Assembly (NCBI GenBank): GCA_900553175.1
Contig: USCH01000017.1
Span: 1 to 30,787, forward strand
Reading direction: 5' to 3'
DNA from: an uncultured Alistipes sp.
GTDB lineage: Bacteria > Bacteroidota > Bacteroidia > Bacteroidales > Rikenellaceae
DNA: 30,787 nt
The notes beneath the pieces were generated by a model. The model saw nothing but the letters and a program-made list of their open reading frames with translations. It had not been told where the DNA came from and did no database searches. Below, piece after piece: positions 7,635 to 14,054 of the stretch. Every line of letters starts with the position of its first letter. Positions within the stretch are counted from its first letter, which is position 1. Position numbers and translations under genes: made by a program.

Positions 7635-8780
7635 TTATTTTGCGGATTCAACACGTTTGTTTCTGCGGCGGATGCTGGCTTCGACCACGAAGTAGTCGAC
7701 CAGCGGAGCCAGCGCGTTCATGAAGAGGATCGAGAGCATCATGCCTTCGGGGTAGGCCGGATTGACCACGCGGATCAGAATGGCCAGGGCGCCGGTCATG
7801 AAGCCCACGATGTATTTGCCCGTGTCGGTCTGGGCCGAGGTCACGGGGTCGGTGGCCATGAAGACCGCACCGAACGCGAAGCCGCCGACAATCAGGTGCC
7901 ACCAGGCCGGATAGGCCGTCACGCCCGTCCACCGGAAGAGGCAGCCCATCGCCAGACCGCCGACGAACACCGACACCATCGTGCGCCACGAGGCGATGCC
8001 CGTGAAGAGCAGGATGGCGGCGCCGATGAGGATGGCGACCGTCGACGTTTCGCCGATCGACCCGGGGATGAAGCCCAGGAAGGCGTCGAGGGCCGAATAG
8101 CCCAGCGTGCCGTCCGCGGCCATGTGCTCCAGCGCCGTGGCGCCCGAGAAGCCGTCGACGACGCCCTCGCCCGACTTCAGTCCGGCGATCCACACCTCGG
8201 CGCCCGAAATCGAGGGCGTGTAGGCGAAGAAGACGAACGCACGAGCCAGCAGCGCCGGGTTGAAGACGTTCATGCCCGTGCCGCCGAAGACCTCCTTGCC
8301 GAAAACCACGGCGAAAGCCGTAGCCACGGCGACCATCCACAGCGGAATGTCCGCGGGCATGATCATCGGGATCAGAAGGCCCGTGACGAGGAAGCCCTCG
8401 TTGACCTCGTGGCCGCGCGCCTGGGCGAAGCCGAACTCGATGGCCAGACCCACGACGTACGACACGACGATGATGGGCAGCACCTTGAGGAAACCGAACC
8501 ACAGCGACGCCCAGAAGGCAGGTTCGACGCCCTGCGAGAGGAAGTGCTGGTAGCCCGTGTTCCAGAAGCCGAACAGCAGCGCCGGAACCAGCGCCATGAC
8601 CACCACGATCATCGTGCGCTTCATGTCGTTGCAGTCGCGGATGTGCGCACCCTTCGAGGTGGTGGTGTTCGGCACGAAAAGGAAGGTTTCGAACGCATCG
8701 AACGTCGAAGCCAGGAAGCCCAGCTTACCGCCTTCGGAGAAGGTGGGCTTGAGTGTGTCAACTATTTTACGCAGTCCCAT
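7635..8780 (-). CDS. nqrB: Na+-NQR subunit B
   Basis: NqrB is the largest membrane subunit of Na+-NQR and is central to Na+ translocation and quinone reduction. The 381-residue protein starts with a cytoplasmic segment (FVPNTTTSKGAHIRDCNDMK) and continues through about ten membrane helices. The covalent FMN attachment motif SGAT is at residues 212-215 (Thr215), in the sequence GFSGATALEHM. Riboflavin-binding NqrB features such as the FNPALLARAF helix are present. It lies 3 nt after nqrA and 7 nt before nqrC. Flavinylation would need an ApbE transferase, which is not encoded in this window. Confidence 0.97.
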   Translation of the reverse strand: MGLRKIVDTLKPTFSEGGKLGFLASTFDAFETFLFVPNTTTSKGAHIRDCNDMKRTMIVVVMALVPALLFGFWNTGYQHFLSQGVEPAFWASLWFGFLKVLPIIVVSYVVGLAIEFGFAQARGHEVNEGFLVTGLLIPMIMPADIPLWMVAVATAFAVVFGKEVFGGTGMNVFNPALLARAFVFFAYTPSISGAEVWIAGLKSGEGVVDGFSGATALEHMAADGTLGYSALDAFLGFIPGSIGETSTVAILIGAAILLFTGIASWRTMVSVFVGGLAMGCLFRWTGVTAYPAWWHLIVGGFAFGAVFMATDPVTSAQTDTGKYIVGFMTGALAILIRVVNPAYPEGMMLSILFMNALAPLVDYFVVEASIRRRNKRVESAK

Positions 8781-8783
8781 ACG

Positions 8784-10139
8784 TTATGCCTCCTTGATCA
8801 TTAAGTTAATACCGTCGCGGATGATCTGCTGGATCTCGATCTTCGAGGGGTCGACGAACTCGCACAGGGCGAAATCCTCCTCGACGACCTCGTAGATGCC
8901 CAGATTCTCCATCTTCTCGATGTCGCCGGCCAGGCAGGCCTTCAACAGGTACATCGGGTAGATGTCCATGGGCAGATACTTCTCGTAAAGCCCCGTCACG
9001 ACGAACGGACGTTCGCCGCCGTTCATGTTGGTATCCAGTTTGTAAGCCCTCTTCGGGAAGAGCCACGAGAAGTAGGCGCGCGAAACGGAGAATTTCCTCA
9101 GGCGCGGCATCGCCCACCCCAGCAGCTCGTATTTGTCGCCTTCGGGAATGACGGTCAGCTGATTGGCGTAGTAGCCCAGGAATCCCTCCATCGAGGTTTT
9201 CGTGCCGGTCAGCACGTTGCCCGAGATGATGCGCACGCGGTCGCCCTCCCGCTGCGGCTTGAGGTTGCCGCCCAGAATCGAGTCGACGCGGGCGCCCGCT
9301 TTCGTCCGCACGTAACGGGGCTTCCCGACCTCGGAGCCCGTCACCGCGATGATGCGGGTCATGTCGACGCGGCCCTCGTTGAACAGACGTCCGATGATGG
9401 CCAGGTCCTGGATGTTGACCGTCCAGACCACGTCGCCCCGGTTGATCGGATCGATGTGGTGGATCTGAACGCCCACGTTGCCCACGGGATGCTTGCCCCG
9501 GAACGCATGGATTTCGGCACCCGAAAGCACCGCCATCTGCCCCTCGGCCTCGGCCCGCACGGAGAGGTGCACCTTGCCCGGCGTGAGCTTGCGCAGCACG
9601 TCAAGACCCGTTTGCAGGTTCTTCTGCTCGGCACGCAGCACGAAGTTGTAGTCGGGAGCCAGAGGCGCCGAGTCGAACGCCGAAACGAAGATGGCCTTGG
9701 GCGTGGCGGACGGATCGGCGATGATTCCGTAGGGACGCTGCACGATCATGGGCCAGAGACCGCTGCGGAGCAGAAGGGCGACGATCTCATCGCGCGCAGC
9801 CGCACGCACGTCGGTCCGCGGGAACTCTTCGCAGCTCTGCGCGGCATCGGGTGTCACCGTCACGGAGAGCACCTTGCGCTTCTCGCCGCGGTTGACGGCG
9901 GCGACCGTTCCGCTGACGGGCGAAGTGAACAGCACGCGCTCGTCGTTCTTGTTGAAGAACAACGGCGTGCCCGCCTTCACCGCATCGCCCGCCCTGACCA
10001 GCAGTTTGGGCGTCACGCCCTCGAAATCGAGCGGCGAGACGGCGTATTCCGCGGCCAGCGGAGCGTCGGCGAGAGACTCCTGAGCCTCTCCCTGGAGCTT
10101 GATGTCGAGACCCTTGCGTAATGTAATGATTTTCGACAT
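8784..10139 (-). CDS. nqrA: Na+-NQR subunit A
   Basis: This is the first gene of the operon. The 451-residue soluble subunit sits on the cytoplasmic face of the complex and contributes to quinone binding near NqrB. Its start (ITLRKGLDIKLQG) and the stretch PKLLVRAGDAVKAGTPLFF are typical of NqrA, with the barrel-sandwich fold also found in RnfC. GEKRKVLSVTV and HPVGNVGVQIHHIDP are further family landmarks. The C-terminal end (YEVVEEDFALCEFVDPSK) is complete. The gene has a leader of about 80 nt behind a TACTTTCG -7 box and a 16-bp palindrome. Length and content are normal. Confidence 0.97.
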   Translation of the reverse strand: MSKIITLRKGLDIKLQGEAQESLADAPLAAEYAVSPLDFEGVTPKLLVRAGDAVKAGTPLFFNKNDERVLFTSPVSGTVAAVNRGEKRKVLSVTVTPDAAQSCEEFPRTDVRAAARDEIVALLLRSGLWPMIVQRPYGIIADPSATPKAIFVSAFDSAPLAPDYNFVLRAEQKNLQTGLDVLRKLTPGKVHLSVRAEAEGQMAVLSGAEIHAFRGKHPVGNVGVQIHHIDPINRGDVVWTVNIQDLAIIGRLFNEGRVDMTRIIAVTGSEVGKPRYVRTKAGARVDSILGGNLKPQREGDRVRIISGNVLTGTKTSMEGFLGYYANQLTVIPEGDKYELLGWAMPRLRKFSVSRAYFSWLFPKRAYKLDTNMNGGERPFVVTGLYEKYLPMDIYPMYLLKACLAGDIEKMENLGIYEVVEEDFALCEFVDPSKIEIQQIIRDGINLMIKEA

Positions 10140-10192
10140 GGTTGAATTGGGTTTGATTGTTATGTAGTGTTTCTTCGAATCGGAGTTCGGGT

Positions 10193-10208
10193 TGTTAGTC
10201 CACTAACA
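10193..10208. promoter_or_regulatory. 16-bp palindrome upstream of nqrA (possible operator)
   Basis: The sequence TGTTAGT-CC-ACTAACA has perfect 7-bp arms. It lies in the 166-bp divergent spacer between nqrA and the tatD-like gene, downstream of the proposed nqr start site and about 85 bp upstream of the tatD-like -7 box. Its symmetry suggests a site for a dimeric regulator or a small hairpin in the nqr leader. No regulator can be named. Confidence 0.35.
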
Positions 10209-10221
10209 GTTTAATCGTGCG

Positions 10222-10229
10222 CGAAAGTA
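10222..10229 (-). promoter_or_regulatory. Candidate -7 box (TACTTTCG) of the nqr operon
   Basis: On the minus strand TACTTTCG matches TAnnTTTG with one mismatch, about 82 bp upstream of the nqrA ATG. No clear -33 TTTG is seen. Confidence 0.4.
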
Positions 10230-10292
10230 CGAATTTTTCCCGAGAAAATCCGTATGTCGCCGGGATTATTTCTTAAATATCCTTAAAATTTA

Positions 10293-10300
10293 TAATTTTG
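10293..10300 (+). promoter_or_regulatory. Candidate -7 box (TAATTTTG) of the tatD-tcdA-prdX operon
   Basis: This is an exact TAnnTTTG match in an AT-rich pocket. It ends 5 nt before the ATG at 10306, so the transcript would be leaderless or nearly so. Confidence 0.55.
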
Positions 10301-10305
10301 TCCGC

Positions 10306-10914
10306 ATGAAAGCCGGATTCGTCGACATCCACACGCATCGCCCCACGGGACAGGCCATTGAACTGCGCACGGCGGGCATCCATCCGTGGGATGCGGAACG
10401 GGCCGGAAGCGAGGCGCTCGCGGCGCTGGAGCGCGACTTGCAGGACCCGGCCGTGCAGGCCGTGGGCGAAATCGGACTGGACTTCGCCTCGAAAGCCGAT
10501 CCCGAGGCGCAGCGGCGGCTCTTCCGCGCGCAGCTGGAGTTGGCCGTCCGCGCGGGGCTTCCCGCAGTGCTGCACTGCGTCCGCGCCTTCGAGGAGACGA
10601 TGCGCCTGCTGCGCGAACGGGAGCCCCGGGCCGTCATCTTCCACGGGTTCATCGGTTCGCCCGAGCAGGCGCGCCGGGCCGTGGAGCGGGGCTATTGCCT
10701 CTCGTTCGGCGAACGGTCGCTGGCCTCGCCCCGCACCGTCGAGGCACTGCGCAGCACGCCCCTCGCGCACCTCTTCTTCGAGACCGACGAGAGCCCCGTG
10801 CCGATCGAGGAGATCTACCGCCGGGCGAGCGGGGCGACGGGGATCGGCATCGACTGCCTGAAGCGGGCGACGACCGAAAATTACCGACGTATTTTCTGCG
10901 AACACAATGGATAA
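10306..10914 (+). CDS. TatD-family metal-dependent hydrolase
   Basis: The 202-residue product has the TatD metal-binding set. DIHTH lies near the N-terminus (His9, His11). GEIGLDF carries Glu55, followed by LHC with His90, FHGF with His113, and ETDES with Asp161. These residues build a two-metal site in a TIM barrel. Family members act as cytoplasmic DNases or DNA-end-processing or RNA-processing phosphoesterases. The protein is shorter than E. coli TatD (about 260 residues), with compact loops, as often seen in Bacteroidota. Its last 8 nt overlap tcdA, so the two are likely co-translated. The exact substrate is unknown. Confidence 0.85.
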   Translation: MKAGFVDIHTHRPTGQAIELRTAGIHPWDAERAGSEALAALERDLQDPAVQAVGEIGLDFASKADPEAQRRLFRAQLELAVRAGLPAVLHCVRAFEETMRLLREREPRAVIFHGFIGSPEQARRAVERGYCLSFGERSLASPRTVEALRSTPLAHLFFETDESPVPIEEIYRRASGATGIGIDCLKRATTENYRRIFCEHNG

Positions 10915-11632
10915 CTGGCTGGAACGAACCGGGCTGCTGTTAGGCAGCGAGAAGCTCGACCGTCTGCGCCGCGCCCACGTGCTGGTCGTGGGGCTGGGCG
11001 GCGTGGGGGCCTATGCCGCCGAAATGATCGCCCGCGCGGGCGTGGGCCGCATGACCATCGCCGACGCCGACACGGTGGCCCTGTCGAACATCAACCGCCA
11101 GCTCGTGGCGCTCCGCTCCACCGTCGGGCGCCCCAAGGCCGAGGTGCTGGCCGAACGGCTGCGCGACATCGACCCCTCGATCGACCTTCGCGTCGTCGGC
11201 CGCTACATCAGGGACGAGGCGACCTACGAACTGCTCGACGCCGCGCCCTACGATTATGTCGTCGACGCCATCGACACCCTCTCGCCCAAGCTGGCCCTCA
11301 TCCTCGGGGCGCTCGACCGGGGGCTGCCGCTCGTCAGCTCGATGGGTGCCGGCGCCAAGACCGACCCCACGCAGCTGGAGATCGCCGACATCTCGAAGAC
11401 CCACCACTGCCCCCTGGCCCACATGCTGCGCAAGCGGCTCCACAAGGCGGGCGTCAAACGGGGTTTCCGGGCCGTCTTCTCGCCCGAGCCCATGCGCGAG
11501 GGGGCGATGATCCCCTGCGAGGAGCCCAACAAGAAGTCGAACGTCGGGACGATCTCCTACATGCCGGCGCTCTTCGGCATCGGCTGCGCCTCGGTGGTCG
11601 TCCGGGGGCTCATCGGCGAGCTGGACGACTGA
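10907..11632 (+). CDS. tcdA: tRNA threonylcarbamoyladenosine dehydratase (TcdA/CsdL)
   Basis: TcdA is an E1-like enzyme. It uses ATP to dehydrate t6A37 on ANN-decoding tRNAs to cyclic t6A, which strengthens decoding. The 241-residue protein carries the Rossmann loop GLGGVG at 29-34, the acidic ADADTVALSNINRQ stretch (about 52-65), DYVVDAIDTLSPK, and the C-terminal PALFGIGCASVVVRGLIGEL. These separate it from ThiF/MoeB, which usually carry zinc-binding CxxC pairs. The start ATG overlaps the tatD-like gene by 8 nt, and prdX follows after 10 nt. Confidence 0.93.
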   Translation: MDNWLERTGLLLGSEKLDRLRRAHVLVVGLGGVGAYAAEMIARAGVGRMTIADADTVALSNINRQLVALRSTVGRPKAEVLAERLRDIDPSIDLRVVGRYIRDEATYELLDAAPYDYVVDAIDTLSPKLALILGALDRGLPLVSSMGAGAKTDPTQLEIADISKTHHCPLAHMLRKRLHKAGVKRGFRAVFSPEPMREGAMIPCEEPNKKSNVGTISYMPALFGIGCASVVVRGLIGELDD

Positions 11633-11642
11633 AACACCGGAC

Positions 11643-12134
11643 ATGGAACGACGACAACAGGTTTTCGACTACCTCGACGCCCGCGGCATCCGCTACACGT
11701 GGTACGAACATCCCGAAGCTCCGACATGCGAGCTCGCCATGCAGTATTGCGGCAACGACGGCGCGCAGCACTGCAAGAATCTTTTCCTGCGCAACCACAA
11801 GGGCGACCGCCACTATCTGGTCTGCTTCGATGCCCGGCGGCAGCTGGCCATCCGCGACCTGGAGCACCGGCTCGGGCAGGGGCGGCTGTCGTTCGCCTCG
11901 CCCGAACGTCTGGAGCGGTGGCTGGGGCTGCGCCCCGGTTCGGTCTCGCCGTTCGGGCTCATCAACGACCCCGCCCGCCACGTGCGCGTCTTCTTCGACC
12001 GGCACATGCACTCGTGGCCCCTGCTGGCCTTCCATCCCAACGACAACCGCGCCACGGTGGTCATCCGGCGCGAGGAGTTCGACAAATTTCTCGCAGCCGT
12101 CGGCAACGAATACGAATACACCGACCTCTACTGA
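11643..12134 (+). CDS. prdX: YbaK/ProX-type aminoacyl-tRNA(Pro) deacylase
   Basis: This is a 163-residue stand-alone editing protein of the YbaK/INS superfamily. The conserved parts are visible: YEHPEAPTC near the N-terminus, HCKNLFLRNHKGDRHYLV, and LRPGSVSPFGLINDP followed by HPNDNRATVVI. This pattern fits ProX/PrdX, which hydrolyses Ala-tRNA(Pro) in the cytoplasm and prevents mistranslation of proline codons. A related specificity such as Cys-tRNA(Pro) cannot be excluded. It is the third gene of an operon with tcdA, so two adjacent genes act on tRNA. It converges on gpmI with a terminator between them. Confidence 0.88.
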   Translation: MERRQQVFDYLDARGIRYTWYEHPEAPTCELAMQYCGNDGAQHCKNLFLRNHKGDRHYLVCFDARRQLAIRDLEHRLGQGRLSFASPERLERWLGLRPGSVSPFGLINDPARHVRVFFDRHMHSWPLLAFHPNDNRATVVIRREEFDKFLAAVGNEYEYTDLY

Positions 12135-12225
12135 CCTCCGCTCCGCACGCAGCGAACTCCCGCGGCATACAGCGGCACTTCGTGACATCCCGCAGCATTT
12201 CGCGCCCCCGCGGCACACAGCGAAA
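12135..12225. repeat. Short direct repeats between prdX and gpmI
   Basis: CCCGCGGCA(T/C)ACAGCG occurs at 12159-12174 and 12207-12222, with a partial CCCGCAGCA at 12189-12197. The 14-mer at 12143-12156 also occurs at 1947-1960. These look like decayed intergenic repeats; no gene is seen. Confidence 0.4.
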
Positions 12226-12258
12226 AGAGCGCGCCGCCCACAAGGGGCAGCGCGCTCT
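12226..12258 (-). terminator. Intrinsic terminator after gpmI
   Basis: A stem of 9 bp (AGAGCGCGC with GCGCGCTCT) continues, after one mismatch, through 4 more pairs to a 5-nt loop. On the minus strand it is followed by TTTTCG, which fits a terminator for gpmI 35 bp away. The other strand lacks a T-run. Confidence 0.7.
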
Positions 12259-12292
12259 CGGCTGCAAGGGGATTTCCCCTCCATACTTCAAG

Positions 12293-13819
12293 CTACTTCA
12301 GCTCCACGAGCGAATGGCCCGTCATGTCGGCCGGCTGCGGAAGCCCCATGAGCTCCAGCACCGTGGGAGCCACGTCGGCCAGGATGCCGTCGTGCACGGC
12401 CTTCACGCGGTCCGACACCACGACGATGGGCACCGGATTGAGCGAGTGGGCCGTGTTGGGCGTCCCGTCGGGATTCACGGCGTTGTCGGCATTGCCGTGG
12501 TCGGCGATCTGCACCACCTCGTAGCCGTTGCGCCTGGCCGCCTCGACCACCTTCGCGACGCATCCGTCGACCGCCTCGACGGCCTTGACGATGGCCTCGT
12601 AGACCCCCGTGTGGCCCACCATGTCGCCGTTGGCGAAGTTCAGACAAATAAAGTCGAATCGCTGTTCATCCAAAGCAGCCACCAGCTTGTCGGCCACCTC
12701 GGGCGCCGACATTTCGGGCTGCAGGTCGTAGGTCGCCACCTTGGGCGAAGCCACCAGAATGCGCTCCTCGCCCTCGAAAGTCTCCTCGCGGCCGCCGTTG
12801 AGGAAGAACGTGACGTGGGCGTACTTCTCCGTCTCGGCGATGCGCAGCTGTTTGAGACCCTGCTTCGAGACCCACTCGCCGATCGTGTCGGGCACGTTCT
12901 CCTTGTCGAAAAGGATGTGCAGTCCCGTGAACTTGGCGTCGTAGGGGGTCATGCAGCAGTAGTAGAGCGGCAGCGTGTGCATCCCCGCCTCGGGCATATC
13001 CTGCTGCGTGAGCACGATCGTCAGCTCCTTGGCGCGGTCGTTGCGGTAGTTGAAGAAGATCACCACATCGCCCGGGCGGATCAGTCCCACGGGCTTGCCC
13101 GCGGCGTCGACCCGCACGATCGGCTTGATGAACTCGTCCGTCACGTCGGCGTCATAGGATTTCTGCACGGCGGCGGCCATGTCGGTGGCCTGCTCGCCGA
13201 CGCCCCCGACCAGCGCGTCGTAGGCGACCTTCACACGCTCCCAGCGCTTGTCGCGGTCCATGGCGTAGTAACGGCCCACCACCGTGGCGATCCGGCCCGC
13301 CGAGGCCGCCATGTGCTTCTCCAGCTGCTCGATGAATCCCTTGCCGCTGCGCGGGTCGGTGTCGCGGCCGTCCATGAAGCAATGGACGAACGTATTTTCG
13401 ATCCCGTATTCGGCCGCGATGTCGCACAGCTTGAAGAGGTGCTCCAGCGACGAGTGCACGCCGCCGTCCGACGTGAGGCCCATGAAATGGAGGCCGACGC
13501 CGTTTTTGCGGGCATGCTCGAACGCCCCGACGATTTCGGGATTCTTCAGGATCGAGTTGTCGCGGCACGCGCGGTTGATCTTCACCAGGTCCTGGTAGAC
13601 CACGCGCCCGGCGCCGATATTGAGGTGCCCCACCTCCGAATTGCCCATCTGGCCGTCGGGCAGTCCGACGTTCTCGCCGTCGGTGCGCAGCTGGGCATGG
13701 GGGTACTTTTCGGTCATGGCCGAGATGTAGGCGGGATGGACGGTCGAAATGACGTCGGCCCGGTCGTGACGGCCGTTGCCCCAGCCGTCGAGGATCATCA
13801 ACAGAACTTTGTTTGCCAT
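12293..13819 (-). CDS. gpmI: 2,3-bisphosphoglycerate-independent phosphoglycerate mutase
   Basis: This cytoplasmic glycolytic and gluconeogenic enzyme interconverts 3- and 2-phosphoglycerate through a phosphoserine intermediate and two metal ions, usually Mn2+. The 508-residue length is typical. Visible motifs are MILDGWG with the first metal Asp (residue 11), GLPDGQMGNSEVGHLNIGAG with nucleophile Ser61, HCFMDGRDTDPRSG, FFNYRNDRAKELT, and the C-terminal metal site QIADHGNADN. The ATG at MANKVLLMILDGWG is preferred; 24 in-frame codons upstream are unlike the family. The gene lies alone, 235 bp downstream of alaS and on the same strand. The intervening DNA carries a repeat element. Confidence 0.97.
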   Translation of the reverse strand: MANKVLLMILDGWGNGRHDRADVISTVHPAYISAMTEKYPHAQLRTDGENVGLPDGQMGNSEVGHLNIGAGRVVYQDLVKINRACRDNSILKNPEIVGAFEHARKNGVGLHFMGLTSDGGVHSSLEHLFKLCDIAAEYGIENTFVHCFMDGRDTDPRSGKGFIEQLEKHMAASAGRIATVVGRYYAMDRDKRWERVKVAYDALVGGVGEQATDMAAAVQKSYDADVTDEFIKPIVRVDAAGKPVGLIRPGDVVIFFNYRNDRAKELTIVLTQQDMPEAGMHTLPLYYCCMTPYDAKFTGLHILFDKENVPDTIGEWVSKQGLKQLRIAETEKYAHVTFFLNGGREETFEGEERILVASPKVATYDLQPEMSAPEVADKLVAALDEQRFDFICLNFANGDMVGHTGVYEAIVKAVEAVDGCVAKVVEAARRNGYEVVQIADHGNADNAVNPDGTPNTAHSLNPVPIVVVSDRVKAVHDGILADVAPTVLELMGLPQPADMTGHSLVELK

Positions 13820-13859
13820 ATGTTTTCGAAGTTTTTCATTCGGTTTTATGCAAGTCGGA

Positions 13860-14010
13860 GCCAGCGGAGGCGCCGCGACTCGAAGCTGCAAGCCTACGCC
13901 GGGGGATGGCTCCGGCTTGCCAGCCCGAAGGCCGACATCGGCGCAGATTTCCGGTTCGGCAAGAGCCGGAACAGATTCTTCGCCAGCCCTGCGGACCTTT
14001 TCAAAATAAC
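13860..14010 (+). repeat. Intergenic hairpin element, copy B
   Basis: The element lies between alaS and gpmI. Its core, 13887-13928, matches 3983-4023 in the same orientation and forms a hairpin with arms CAAGCC (13889-13894) and GGCTTG (13914-13919). The tail, 13965-14010, is the inverted counterpart of the tail at 4070-4107: read on the minus strand it begins GTTATTTTGA and ends GCGAAGAATCTGTTCCGGC. The relative orientation of core and tail therefore differs between the two copies. No coding potential is evident in the rest of the 235-bp gap. Confidence 0.55.
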
Positions 14011-14054
14011 AGAAGCAGGCCCCCGATTCTCAACTCTTCATTTTTAATTCTTAA

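Noticed and set aside
10193..10208. The nqr palindrome considered as an intrinsic terminator
   Set aside because: The stem is only 7 bp and AT-containing with a 2-nt loop, and no T-run follows in either direction.
12159..12222. Short repeats considered as a possible CRISPR array
   Set aside because: Units are only 9-16 bp, irregularly spaced at 30 and 18 bp, imperfect, and without cas genes.
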